DNA of 64,000 nt from Ascaris suum (Eukaryota; Nematoda; Chromadorea; Rhabditida; Ascarididae). A program made the translations under genes and the position numbers. Position 1 is the first letter of the stretch. Every line of letters starts with the position of its first letter. Location: NCBI GenBank assembly GCA_013433145.1, contig CM024176.1:8170520-8234519 (forward strand), given 5' to 3'. Of the stretch, positions 1 to 23,800 are shown piece by piece. Under the pieces are notes generated by a model that ran no database searches, was not told where the DNA came from, and saw nothing but the letters and a program-made list of their open reading frames with translations.

Positions 1-535
1 CAAACGAAAAACCACATTTCATTCTTGGAATTGAAATATTGGATAAGATATTGGATGATCAATTTTTTGTTTTTTTTAGATCTTTTGCACGTTCGCTTTA
101 GCAAATCGAATGGTAGAGTGTCTTCTTTGGATGTGCACGCAATATTGATGCGTTCACTATTCCTCGCCTCCAAGTGCAGGATATCGAGACTTTCATCTGA
201 GTTTGAATTGCTGGTCGAAATTTCAAATGGATGAAAGAAATCAATAATAAACGAACGGGCTGTGCACAATATGCGACCATCATCCACAAATATCATTGAC
301 AAAAGTGCGCATCTCGCCCTAACTAGTGCGTCCCTTGCTTAGTGCACTATCCTTCTTCTTTATACATCCCCATGTATAATTTCAGCTCCTTAACAAGTTC
401 ACATAGTTACAAAACATTCACTTAGAATTTTATGTCAGCATTTTTTATGTATCGCGATATATATCACAGATGTAGGCGATTAAGTAAAACACTGAAATCA
501 CAGAATAAATGGCGTGAAATTAGGAAATAAATAAC
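1..535 (-). other. Intron 1 of the NCX gene (partial)
   Basis: This stretch lies downstream of the NCX exon 1 donor on the minus strand. I looked on the minus strand for the next NCX exon, which should encode the first membrane helix, and did not find it, so the intron runs past the left edge. No other exon with splice sites was recognised here. Confidence 0.6.
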
Positions 536-658
536 CTGAGGATTCCATACTGGGAGTAGGAGTCCCGGTGAGCATGGTTTCGCTGGCTCACAACTGCCGT
601 TCTGATCAGCTGCAGCAACTCTAGTGATGAGATACGTGAAGATGAGAAATAAAATCAT
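536..658 (-). CDS. Sodium/calcium exchanger (NCX), first coding exon; gene runs off the left edge
   Basis: Seen: an ATG opens 41 codons and ends exactly at CAG|GTTATT, a phase-0 donor. Residues 1-17 (MILFLIFTYLITRVAAA) form a signal peptide. The mature part carries CEPAKPCSPGLLLPVWNPQ. Known: animal NCX proteins start with a cleaved signal peptide, then a short ectodomain with a Cys, a few residues, then a G-x-[IL]-LP-[IV]-W-x-P-Q-like motif directly before the first transmembrane helix; the human exchanger reads CKKGVILPIWEPQ there. NCX moves Ca2+ out of cells in exchange for Na+ at the plasma membrane. Inference: this is the N-terminal exon of a nematode NCX whose helices, Calx-beta domains and alpha repeats lie left of base 1. 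The start is chosen because only this ATG gives a signal peptide. Which nematode paralogue it is cannot be told from one exon. Confidence 0.85.
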
Positions 659-12893
<12,235 letters not shown>

Positions 12894-13728
12894 AAAACAT
12901 TAGAAAATAATAATGGTGCAGGCAGGTAAACCACTAGAAGTCATCTATACTTACAAGTCGAATGAAGTTGAAATGGCTTGAGATGAGTGGGAAGTATTCA
13001 GGAGAGCCAAAATGACAGAAATATTTTTCAACACTATGTTTGCTTGCTTTGGAAAAAAAAGGAAACTCAACGACAGTGTCAAAATTAAAATATACAATGG
13101 AAATACCTAAGTTTGTAGTCATTGTTATGTTGTCTGTTCGCTCAAAAGTTTCTTTCTAGACTTCCTGGACTGGATGGCTCACAGCTGTGACAGGAACGCT
13201 CAATCATTTGAATGATAAAAACATAAATAAACAGATCAACAAGAACGTCAGAAAGAGAGTGGTACAGTTTTTTATGCAACAAGTGCCAACAGTTGCAAGT
13301 TATTCACTCCAACATCGACAAACGACTTAGACAATATTTGCAGTGAAAAAATTCGCAAAAAAAACCAGTCGTTAAAAAAATCCAAATACGATGCGGGATT
13401 AACCGCAAAGCGCGTTTACAAATCATGCGATATTCAGAGGGCACATAAAGAAATTGGGAACAATGAGTGGAAATGCTGGCAAAAGAAAATAGTCGTCTTA
13501 TTGGGGCTACCACGATAATTCGCCGAAGATATCGATTTTGCTGTTTCGTGCTCATTATGTTTTGGAAATGATAGAGTGGATGTAGCTGCAAAAATGATAC
13601 ACATAGAATATGGAACTAATGTGGTAGATATAAAAATAAAAGTATAGAAGTGGTAGAAACGTTAGAAATGCCTAACATCTAAAGAAATGGAAAGAAATGA
13701 AGAAAGGCTGAAAGAAACGGAATTGAAT

Positions 13729-13818
13729 AATGACGCTTAAAACTCCAATATGGCGGCGATGATTTCTCCATATTAAGGGAGAAATCATCGCCGCCATATT
13801 GGAGTTTTAAGCGTCATT
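13729..13818. repeat. Perfect inverted repeat, 41-bp arms with 8-bp loop
   Basis: The left arm is 13729-13769 and the right arm 13778-13818; they are exact reverse complements over 41 bases and are separated by ATATTAAG. Outside the arms both flanks are purine-rich on one side and pyrimidine-rich on the other, so a weaker, imperfect pairing may continue for tens of bases. It could be a small fold-back transposon (MITE), a cruciform-forming element, or an assembly artefact. Confidence 0.95.
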
Positions 13819-13910
13819 GCTTTCCATTTTTTCCACTCAAATTTCCTCACTTTCCCGACACAGTTACATGCACGAACTAGTCAAGAAATATCTTTTTTTA
13901 TTCCTAGCGA

Positions 13911-14034
13911 TGTTTTCTACAGCTAGTGATAGGAATCTTTCGAAAACGGTCCTATCAATAAAAAAAATGAAACTGACCATCATAAAACAACACACCACTT
14001 TATGCAATGACAGTGGTCGCTTAATGAAACTATA
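13911..14034 (+). CDS. Possible 5' exon upstream of the 14 kb two-exon gene (weak)
   Basis: A strong acceptor-like run (TTTTTTTATTCCTAG) is followed after two bases by an ATG and about 40 open codons starting MFSTASDRNLSKTVLSIKKM. In trans-spliced nematode genes an acceptor this close to an ATG is typical of a first exon. I could not find a good donor joining it to the exon beginning near 14084: only weak GT sites near 14018-14024 fit the frame. The product is not recognised. Confidence 0.25.
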
Positions 14035-14083
14035 GGAAGTGAAAAAAAAAAACACTGTGCAACTAGAGCGACGCAGGTGCTAA

Positions 14084-14227
14084 ATGATGTTCATGCTCAG
14101 TGCAGTAGAGCGGAAGAAGAGTATCGATTACCACACAATACTAGCATATGGCTTGCGAATGATTCAGCAGTTTCCACAGAGGAATTGCACATTCACCTAT
14201 GACAAATTGTTTGGAAAACACGCCACA
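14084..14227 (+). CDS. Penultimate exon of an unidentified gene
   Basis: Open in phase 0 into a GTATGT donor at 14228. Residues include AVERKKSIDYHTILAYGLRM and a segment ending DKLFGKHAT. The intron to the next exon is 61 bases, a normal nematode size, and ends in TTTTTTCAG. The 5' limit is uncertain: the ATG at 14084 may be the start, or an acceptor just after it (CAG at 14095-14101) may open the exon. No family was recognised. Confidence 0.45.
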
Positions 14228-14288
14228 GTATGTACTTTGCTTCGTTTACTTTTGCAAGTGCTATAACTTTAACTTTGTGTTTTTTCAG

Positions 14289-14438
14289 CATTTAGTAATG
14301 CAGCAATTACATAGTGATCTCTATCTTCGAAATTTCTGCACAAGAGATACGCTGAGGAAATCTTATATAATCGAAACTCAGTTGAATGAAATTAATACTT
14401 CCGAATTTGATGTATTGAGTACATTTAAGCAATTTTAA
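14289..14438 (+). CDS. 3' terminal exon of the same unidentified gene
   Basis: It opens after GTGTTTTTTCAG in the same phase as the upstream donor and runs 49 codons to TAA: HLVMQQLHSDLYLRNFCTRD at the start, ending DVLSTFKQF. A poly(A) signal follows 77 bases after the stop, which supports this as the gene end. The protein part is short, hydrophilic and mildly basic, with no motif I know. Confidence 0.5.
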   Translation, partial: HLVMQQLHSDLYLRNFCTRDTLRKSYIIETQLNEINTSEFDVLSTFKQF

Positions 14439-14514
14439 TTGATAAAATGAAAACACCAATGACATTTGAATTCATTTGAAAACTTGATAGGCTGAATGAA
14501 AAATTTAACTAAAT

Positions 14515-14520
14515 AATAAA
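14515..14520 (+). terminator. Poly(A) signal AATAAA for the 14 kb gene
   Basis: A canonical hexamer 77 bases after the stop at 14438, a typical nematode 3' UTR distance. Confidence 0.5.
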
Positions 14521-14542
14521 AAAAAACTTTCGTGCAATTTTC

Positions 14543-14582
14543 CAGTACAATTTTCTATGAGCAGGATAACAAACAAGTGAGG
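14543..14582 (+). CDS. Possible small exon, unidentified
   Basis: A 40-base exon between a TTTTCCAG acceptor and a GTGAGT donor. In one frame it reads TIFYEQDNKQVR. A second possible exon at 14815-14847 (TTTTCCAG acceptor, GTGAGT after the codon for M) is phase-compatible and reads FMRQLAYQNRM. They lie past the poly(A) signal of the preceding gene, so if real they belong to another gene. Both are too short for a firm call. Confidence 0.25.
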
Positions 14583-14599
14583 GTGAGTATAATGGCGAC

Positions 14600-17057
14600 T
14601 GCACGATATTAGCACTTCCTGATGCGATATAGACAGGTAACAAATAAAATAGCTGAATAGAGCTTACGAAATCCGGTGGAAATGTATAACGCTGGCGCAA
14701 TTACCTAATAGCGGCCAGCCATATGTTTAGTAGATGAGCACTGTGGAACTAGTAAACGTCAAACGACTCGAAGTTTTCGTTAAGCATGATGAATGTATCT
14801 ATATTGTTTTCCAGTTTATGCGTCAATTAGCATATCAAAACCGGATGGTGAGTTAAGGTCATTTGAAACCTCAGGTAGCTCCGTATAATAAATTTTCCAT
14901 GTCTATGTGCAATTACATGAACGTATACAAATAGCCGTCTGAAAAAGGAAGGAACGTTCCTCAACTTCGTTGACCAGGAACAGGTGTTTGTAAAATATGT
15001 TGGTTGTTTTTGGTTCAACGCAAGACCGAACTTCACTGACAAATTCAAAAATGCGCTCCGGTCAGCTTTTCCCAACCACATTGTTTACAGGAAATGAGAG
15101 ATGTAAACGACGGAACCATGACTACGGCTATACTGATTGACACTTGACAGACAAGCTACTGCTTTTGAGCACCACTATTTCCAGTATATATTCAACGAAG
15201 GAACATCTTTGTTTCGTGTAGTGAAATTGCATTCCAACGCAGATGATGTTATTGCCTAAATGCGCTGTTCGCTGCATGTCTTCACTTGCTTAGACAATAT
15301 GATTTACGAAAAGCTTTTGCAGCTTCCAGAAAGAAACATTATGCCCTTTTTTCTCATGTAAGCCGAACCAATTTCACCGGATTTGTATTCCGTTCTGCGA
15401 ATGGACCACGGGGAGGAGGACAGAGGTCGGCGGGTGCGTAGCGGATGGTGTTTAAAAGGCCGCACGCATTCACCACTGTCCTCCAGTGCGCACAGAGCGG
15501 AAGATTCACAGTTACCATTAATGTGGCAGTGGTGCAGGCGTCTAGAATGCCGGGCCAGGCAAATGAGCTCAATTAACCAAGTGATCCGCCTCGTTGTCTC
15601 CCCCAGCGCTCCTTTCCTCTCCTTCATTTACCACGAGCATTTCTCGAAGTGTCGCAAGCAAAATTTCACATTCACATTTCAAAAAATAGTAAAAAGAAGC
15701 GTTCACATTAATTTCCTTGACTATTCTCTCATTATTATTTGATATTAAATAAGCTTGCTCGTAGCGAAGCTCACCTCAGTCAATTAGGAAACTTTTGACA
15801 TTGAGAGAAAACCTCATGACTTTTCTACATTTGCTGACTCGCATATCAATAAATTAGCAGCTTCTGAGCTCAGAGCTTTTTCGGAGATTTAGAAAGAATC
15901 TATTCGTATGTGAGCAGCACAAGAATTACACTAAGTGCATCACTTCATATTGAATCCTAAGTATGTTCAGAATATTGTGCGGTTATGTGATGTATTATGG
16001 AAAACACGACAGTACAACGGTGACGACCACCTGGCTGTTCCCTTTTTTTCCCATCACTGACTACAGGTGAAGCTTAGTATTAGGAAGAAGTCAGCGTTTT
16101 TAGAACATTCCTCTTTGTCCTTGCCATGTTCTTCCACGAGGCAGTTTCCTTGACTCAGTCGTTGTAGCGAGTTGGCGGGATGAAACATTCGATTCAGAGG
16201 GGCGTCTACGAAATGTTTATGCAACAAAAACGTCTTTAATTTTCGATCTAGAATTCTCGCTATTCTGTTCCATGAGATATGCTATAGCTTTATGAGGCGA
16301 GAGGTGTGCTATAGCCTCAATCAGCACTCCGCAACTGCACCATAAATTTCAACATCATTTTCGTGCAAATTTCAAAAAAGAAGAGTCAAAAATTCATAAT
16401 CGTCTGCAATAATGAGAAAATATATGCAACGACGAACGATCTTAAAACGTCGAAAATTTTTTCAATATGTTAAACTGTTCATTATGAAGGAAGTTCGACT
16501 CATCAAACAAAATTCGATCCGATAGGATTCATTTCTTGTTGAATCCACGCGAAACATTTCAAACGGTAGTGGCCATCTCAAGGTGACACTAAATGTTGAC
16601 AGTGAAGCGGCAAAGCGGCAAAATGACTCAATCGATCACATGTGAATAACAGAGTTGCACCTCAATTTTGCAGCAAAAATAGCAATCCTAATGCATCGGA
16701 AATTGCCACCTAAGCGGCTTGAATACGACACTGCAAAATGCCAAATTCGAATTGAATTATAACCTAAAAATGAAATAGTGATCTTAACTCACTCTCACTG
16801 CTGTCCATCTGCGTACGCATCGGCAACTAGTCGAGAATGAATTGTCATTGATAACATAACCTCATTCGTAAAAGAGTTTATTCTGCTAGCATAGTCTGAA
16901 GACTGAATTGTTTTTCAACGATCCATTGGCATAAACGCATATGATGCAACAATTTAGATAGTAGCGATCAACGCCTTTTCAACATAGTAGGCTCGACTAG
17001 CGTGAGGTTCTAGTTAAATTCTTTAAAGTCCAGTATTCTAACTATCTATCTACTCTG
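14600..17057. other. Mostly non-coding; contains a GC-rich island
   Basis: Apart from the possible 33-base exon at 14815-14847 and the GC-rich block at 15383-15640, I see no supported exon. Sequence around 16000-17000 is AT-rich without long coding-like frames. Confidence 0.35.
15383..15640. repeat. GC-rich island, probable dispersed repeat
   Basis: Base composition jumps well above the surrounding AT-rich DNA over about 250 bases, and long frames stay open on both strands without splice signals. Such isolated GC-rich blocks in strongylid genomes are often copies of dispersed elements, but no second copy is present in this window, so the repeat status is an inference. Confidence 0.35.
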
Positions 17058-17489
17058 CTATGGAAATCCATTTGTCATAGATAGCATTGTCAACACATCG
17101 AATTGTTGGTTATTCGACGGTTTCAACCATGTGGCACGTGGTACAATTGGTTTGTCTACCATGCGATTTACCATTTTATTCACTTCCATCATTTTGAATG
17201 ACTGAACGATTTTTCTTCCAGCGAATTCAACGATGGCTAACAAAGTGCTTCTTAATTTTTCACCCTTTGATGATAGCATTGATTCCCACCAACAATTGTG
17301 AAAAGTGAGAAACGCTTTAATTCTGAATATACAATATATCATATTTTCTGCGGGAATTAGTTTCATGACATTTATTGTCACTGAAGAATTTGTGCAGCGT
17401 CTGGAACAGACGAGCTGCTTAATGAGACAACTTCTGGAAGCTACTTCTTGAAGCGATTTCCGCTCACCTAGCGATCTCAACCTAAGCAA
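17058..17489 (-). CDS. Terminal exon of an unidentified gene (tentative)
   Basis: The longest frame in the window not made of TA repeat: 143 codons ending in TAG. Codons toward the end look coding (for example KIVQSFKMMEVNKMVNRMVD, then PIVPRATWLKPSNNQQFDVL). A real exon would begin after one of the internal acceptors near 17480 or 17440. An AATAAA lies about 175 bases after the stop on the same strand (16877-16882). No homologue is recognised. Confidence 0.35.
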   Translation of the reverse strand: MLRLRSLGERKSLQEVASRSCLIKQLVCSRRCTNSSVTINVMKLIPAENMIYCIFRIKAFLTFHNCWWESMLSSKGEKLRSTLLAIVEFAGRKIVQSFKMMEVNKMVNRMVDKPIVPRATWLKPSNNQQFDVLTMLSMTNGFP

Positions 17490-18164
17490 TTTGCATCAAC
17501 TGGGATCATTTCAATTCTTGCGCGACATAAGACGAAAACTGGACATAGCAGAGCAACAATAAGCACGGCCTTTCATTCACGCCATAGTTCGAATCCTAGG
17601 GTAAACGAATATTGCTTACACCTTCGTCAGAGCTGTAGACGTCCCGAAGAGCGAATCCAGTTGAGATGCACGCAAGAGGCATAATGCGATCCCTCTCAGT
17701 CAAAAACCAGCAAATTACCCACAAGGTATATAAGTCATATAAAAACGCATTCATAAATTAACTGAACCAACCACCGCTGTAAATCGTCTGCATAGCATTC
17801 CATCCTTCACTAAATCGCTATTCAGGCTAAACCACGAAATTCGAAAAAAGACCTAGTATCGCAGAAATTTGCGCGCATGTTGCAACTGATTAGATTGCAC
17901 GTCGTGCCGGTCGGCCAGCAAAATTAGCAGGAGGCGTGAAGAAAGAGGTGGTACTATTTGCGCCTTTCCATTCCTTCATATAAATCATATCTATCTGCTA
18001 TACTCATGGGAATTACAGGGTTTCTGCTTATTTTCCTCAGCTATTCGTACAGATCCACCCGCCCACCTCCTACTCCTCCTCCTACAAACAATCTTTTTTT
18101 CATGCCTTTCTCGGCGAAATGAAAAAATGTTCAGCTGCGGATTGCATAGGAGTTTTTTCAGTAC

Positions 18165-18400
18165 CCGTGAATGTCTATAACTTGCTTCGAACTTAGTGGA
18201 CCAATTTGAACGGCGGGAAGGGAAATTTTCGTACGATGTCGCTTCTGTTTATCAGATTTTGTGGCATGAAATTCATTACCAGCAACTTTGATATGCGAAA
18301 ATACTGGCATACCTGTAGGCAAATAATGTTGCATTCTAGGGTCATATGTCAGTGCAGTTGCGTATGCGCAGAACGTTTTGCAGTGTGCTTTGCAAATACA
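18165..18400 (-). CDS. Possible upstream exon of the 17 kb gene
   Basis: An open frame reads TYDPRMQHYLPTGMPVFSHI, then a basic stretch (TKSDKQKRHRTKISLP), ending at a GTACTG donor-like site at 18164 in phase 2. That phase can join the frame of the 17058-17489 exon through a CTTCCAG acceptor. The donor is weak and the upper limit is a guess. Confidence 0.25.
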
Positions 18401-18499
18401 GATTTGCATAAATATATAACCGTAAACTTCAAGGTTTTTCGGATGATGTTTCCATGGAAACCGCAAAACCATTATTCGCATAAACTAATAAACGAGTGA

Positions 18500-20526
18500 C
18501 AACTATTCATTTGTATTTCGTCAAACGACAAACACAGTTAGCACGCCAACTTTGTCAGCAGCAGTTGTTTGAACAGTTGCAGAGATGGTAAAATTGCTTC
18601 AATTTTTTCTTAAATAGACCATTAGCTTAAGTGTGTTATATTTCTAAGAAAGTTGAAGTAGTGCCATTATTTATTTCAGTCATAGTATTTTGTACCGTAA
18701 ACGCGAAAGCATTTTACAAAATCGCCATTGATTAGTTAGTTGAAGATTTGTCACGGATTTCTTATATTAATAAAGAAGGAAATCATTGCGTTGTATATTA
18801 AAGAAGAAGGAGACCATTGCGTATCCAGCGATAGCAATTTAGAATACAACAAGCTTGGAGAATATTTCGCAGTTTTCTTTTTTTTTTTTCAGGGAAGGAA
18901 ATGCTGCGCTTCTAGACTATCATGAGCATTTCGGTTGTAAAACGCACCACAATAATCAATTACAGGCGTTTAGTGGAATTTTTACTCTGCCTGTCTGTTC
19001 TTCTCTCCCTCTCCGCCTTTTTTTTAAGAAAAGCGCATTTGACCCTTTTTTTTGCCGGAAAAAATTGCCTACTGCCTCAGAAATCCCCATGTCGGCCGAT
19101 TAGTCTGGTCACTTTTTGCTTCTGAGGTTTCCGAGATAATCGACAAATATGTGGGATCAAATCATTTTACACGGACTCCCGTCTAAACACGCACACATAG
19201 GTTTCGCAATATCGTAGATTAATTCGTATCGGGACGAATGAGTATGCGCGTTGAATACACGACTTCATGCAAGTTGTGTACGTTGATTGTGCATGGGCAT
19301 CTTCTGTGGTTTCCAGGAAAAGCAGTTTTGAAGCTGGAGAAATATGGCGTTTCTGGATGCTTTTTCAGGTATTAAGATTAGGCTTCTCTCTTTTACAAGT
19401 GGGAACCTCACCTCGATGTTATAACGGAATATGAGGGTCATTCGGAGTAGCACCACTCAGCAGTTATTAAAAAGTTATCCAAGACTGCAAACTGCGCATT
19501 GTTGGAATACCCTGCCTTTGTACGGTCCTTTACTCACTTTCTGGTATGAGCTGTTAGGGAATGACCAATTTCATATTGATTCTCGTCGATTACTAGGGCA
19601 AATCATGCTGCCTGATCGAAAGTTTTTCACTTGCAACTATTAGAATTTTGCAGGTCCAGATTTCCTTTTATTCTTCGTTATGTAACCACGGGAACGTTTT
19701 CCGACATTCTGCTCTTAGAAACGTTGGTTTTTGCCCTCCGTGTAGTCGACGACAGTGTCAGTTGCAGCTCCGAATTATTTTTCCTCCACAATTTCTTGTC
19801 CTGTTAGTGTAGGACCTACTTCCTACTGTTATCATTAATCCATCATCTTCTTCATCTTCAAACTGCTATTTGGCCGTGGCTTGTCGATTTTCGTAATATC
19901 CTTATTCCTATGAGTTGAATGCCCTTCGTCCAATTCAAGATTTGCGAGCGTTTTTATTTTCGTTCTGTTAATCATCGCAGCTATAATGTCCCGCTGTCTT
20001 TTTTGCTCCTTCGTATTCACACACATTTGTTTGCATTCCCATTTCGTGACGTTTAAACAAGATTTTCAAAAAACTATTTGCATTCACAGCGGCCATATGT
20101 TTCGAAAATACTTTCTCTTTGATTAACTAACTTAATCGAAAAACATTCGGAGTTTCAACTTAATTTTCCTCGATGTGTTGTCGGTGTTTATTCTTCTGTT
20201 TCATATGCCTTCTGTTGAGAGTAGACAATGATAGCAGCCATGGCGTAACGACATCATAATCTCCCGTTCTCCATGTTCAGTTCCACTTTTGAAACAGATT
20301 TAGTACTCGAACACCACACACAGAAAACGCGATGAAGTAATAAATGAACATAGCGAAGGGTTTAGACTGCGCAAGCACATAGGTCATGGCGACCACACAG
20401 AGAAACTAGACTTCTCAGTTACCTATTAGAAGATTGTAAAAAAATGTTAACACCAGACCACTTGCAACCCAATGTATTCCAACTTACCAATGGAATTTTG
20501 CTTATTAGGTTATCAGAAACAACGAT
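18500..20526. other. Downstream of the TWK gene; no firm gene
   Basis: Holds a charged 63-codon minus-strand frame at 19835-20026 (residues such as KEQKRQRDIIAAMINRTKIK) and a plus-strand frame at 19431-19643. Neither has a good acceptor, and the TWK poly(A) signal lies upstream of the first. I leave both uncalled. Confidence 0.35.
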
Positions 20527-20532
20527 TTTATT
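20527..20532 (-). terminator. Poly(A) signal AATAAA of the TWK channel gene
   Basis: A canonical hexamer on the minus strand, 79 bases after the TGA that closes the TWK frame. This supports that stop as the real end of the main transcript. Confidence 0.6.
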
Positions 20533-20610
20533 AGTGAAAGGCAATGAAATAAAGTGAAAGATGATACAATTTAATCACAGTCCTTTATCTCCTCCTTTCA
20601 TGCACTCACC

Positions 20611-20812
20611 TCATTCACCAGTATTATAGATGTAGAATTTGCTAGGTAAGTGAATATCCTCCTTGACTATGTCAGGTTTCAACGGATGCAAATCTTTCAG
20701 TTCTTTGACTTCATCCGTTTGTACTGCAGCAGATTCATGCAATGGCACTGTTTGCATACTTTTGTTACGCATTTTTGCCTTCTCATCATAACGATCGTTT
20801 AGCATTTTCTTC
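20611..20812 (-). CDS. TWK channel last exon: C-terminal tail
   Basis: It follows GTTTCCAG, completes the Gln codon and reads KKMLNDRYDEKAKMRNKSMQ, then an acidic and proline-containing tail ending FYIYNTGE and TGA. The poly(A) signal 79 bases on supports this end. A weak donor (ACTG|GTGAAT) just before the stop leaves room for an alternative 3' end. Confidence 0.85.
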
Positions 20813-23800
20813 CTGGAAACGTTGATGATTACCAAATACTAATATTTACTCGATTTTAGAAACGACAGAGGACAGGCGATTGATATCTTCACGCTAACAT
20901 AATACAGTGATAGCAATTTTGGTCATTTTACTTCATATCGAGATGTCAGCATTCTTGTTAAAGGAAAAGCAATTCTGTATTTTAGAAAAGCCGATTTAAA
21001 ATCAAATGTCTAACGGCTCTCTAAGCGACGTGTAAAATCCTTGCCAAGTAAAATGAAGAGAGCAAACTTGTATGTTATGCGATTGCTAAGTTTCACTAAG
21101 AAACAGTTTGTTGGATGTATTTGAGAAATGCGTCATTTAAATGATAGAGGAGATATGCTTCCGCACCATTATCAGACTGCCAAAGGAAACATTCTCCAAA
21201 TGATAGTTCCGGGAACAGTGCAGACATATAGTATCACGATCCGTGCGTACCAAATTCAAAGGTAGTCGGTACATCACAAGCATTTGTAAAACATGTCCAT
21301 TATAGTAACTAGCATATTTGCGAACACGAATATTTTATTGCTTCCGAAGATATCGACTAGCGGGAAAGCATGACAGATTAGCTTTCTATAATATGAGCTT
21401 TGAACTGTGCTCATTTGACTGACTCATTTCATAAGCTACCATCAGATAACAGCATAGAATAGTGATATTCAGACGACCTTTTCCGTACGTGTGAACGCTT
21501 TGGCGCATACTTTGTTTTTTAATTCTTTTGATGCTGATGTGTGAATACAAGAGTTAGTCGAAAAATCACACCATTTGCACTCAATATCCAGCAAATTTTC
21601 ATATCTTTCCCTCAATGATGGCACAGCTGAAACTATCGGACCGAAGATAACCGCACTAATGTAGTTTTATAGAGACCAACTCGTAAGAGCGCGTAAAAGC
21701 AGGCCCAACTGATGCTTCCGGAGTCACTACTGAAGAGAAGAGAAAGGTTCAATATGAAGCGAATAACTGATTCAAAACCTCTGGACGATGCTTCTTTTCA
21801 AATCGTTTGTAAATGAATTCACATTTCTTGCGAACATTTCAAGAAAAATCCATTGAAAATGAAAAGAACTTTACCTGTCGAATGATGCGAACAGTAAAAC
21901 AATGTGCCGCTCTAGTGAAAACAACTTTTTCAAAGTTCATAATGAAACGAATACCACAAACCAAACGTTAGTTCCTCCACTAGCCTCTCCCCCCAACCAC
22001 TTCCCCTCCCCCCCCCCCCCCCCCCCCCACCACCAACCGTCCTCCCTCTTCCCGGCTCTTTCAGTACATCTCCCGTCAGTTGTAGTCGGCCTAAAAAGAA
22101 GGCAACTGCAAAATATGCGCTCACTCGCCTAAATATCCACCTCCGGTTACATAGTGCGTTTTTCATTTTGTCTCTGTAATTACCTTGTCTCTTTTATCTT
22201 CCTTGCCGTTTGCCACCTACGAGTATTCTCCCACTCTCAAAATGTACCAATTTTTTGCATTCTGAGGCAGCGTTATAGAAATTGTCTCCAGGATAAAACG
22301 TCTCAAGAAATTGGAAAGTGCAAATCTCGTCATCTGAAGGCCCTCTTCGATTACAACGTTCTAAAAAATAACTGGGAGACCGGCAGTTCTCAGAACTTAT
22401 GGGACTTCCGGCTACACATGGTGTACGTCACTCACAACGTGTTCTTTTGAAAAGATCTATTAGAAAGAAGTGCCTGCAAATGGATAATGCTGTGTTAATA
22501 TACTCGTATCAGATTATAGGCTAATCTTGGCTCTACTTTAAATGACATGAAGTATACCGCTTACTGGTGTTTGCTCATGAACCTGATGAGTAGTCGATCA
22601 CTACCACTAGCATTCTTCTCATATTCCTTGATATAATGGCCCAATTTGTCGTCTTTCGTCTGTTCATCTGAAAGGAAAAAATTTTATCGTCGTCGAATTA
22701 TACTCATCAAATGAAAATTTCCACATTTGATGCGAGGTTGTTTCTATCCAGCACTTGTTTTCCCTCTCATCAGTACATATTTCAGCCGTATTCAGCATTC
22801 TTTTAAATGAAATAGTGTTCGCATCATCAATAGAAGCCCTACTGATGTGATCTTGAGTATCAATAGAAACCCTAGACCACTTCTATTCTTACCCCTCTTG
22901 CACCTCAGTTTGAGTGCCGTCTGTTTGAAATGCGCGCTACTTTCACTTAACTCGCAGTTTCTCTTTCCCAACCTCGTCGTACATTGGCATTTACCTTCGA
23001 CTTCTGTGATCTTGGCAAAACTACCGCCTGCCACGTGCCATGGCCTCGTGCAGTTTTCTATTTCAAGTTTCCACAAAAAAAAGGCGGTGAGCTCAATTCG
23101 ACTCCGAAAATTTGGCAATCAACTTCTGAATACCTTCGACAAATTATTGTGCCACTGCTCCTTTTGAGTAATAGTACCGATGCGGACCTATGGGCTGATG
23201 TTTTCGTTGGCTCAATACAGCCGAAAGCGGACTCAAAACTTGCCTATTTTTTGTTCTGGAAGGACCATGTTAGCGCCAATGGCGGACGCTTTTCGCGCTT
23301 CCTTGTCAGCGAGCTGATCTGTAAAAGAAAGGAACATTTCATGAATATTGATTACGTCGGTCTTTCGTTGGATCATAGATGTTTTACTCATCTATTGTTC
23401 TTGCTAACAATGGAGTAAAAAGTACTGAAGAGATATATTTAGTGATTCGAAGAATTTTTTCCAGTATAATGGGCAAAAATATTTGCAATTTCGATTCATC
23501 ATGACGACAAAATGTAGTGCTAAAAAGCACTCAAACTTTACGCTAGTTTGCCTTAAACCAATCGATCAACAATGGAGGTGTTTAACTCAACGGCAACATA
23601 TGCAGCATTTGAATGGAAGAGCTTTTTTACTTGTGCTGCTGAAATCGTGTTCGATGAGCACTGCCTTAATAGCACATTGGAGAGTAGTGGATGTGCATAT
23701 ATATGCACACGTATGAAACTTTGGGATATGGCCGATGAGGCAAGGTGCAGCTAGACGGATGCTTCTAAGATATGGTCCACTTTTTCGATTATTGGTGATC

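Noticed and set aside
17530..17600. GTTCGAATCC resembling a tRNA B box
   Set aside because: No paired acceptor stem or proper A box could be found around it.
19835..20026. Charged minus-strand frame that could be a further TWK tail exon
   Set aside because: It has no good acceptor, and the TWK stop is followed at 79 bases by a poly(A) signal that lies before this frame.
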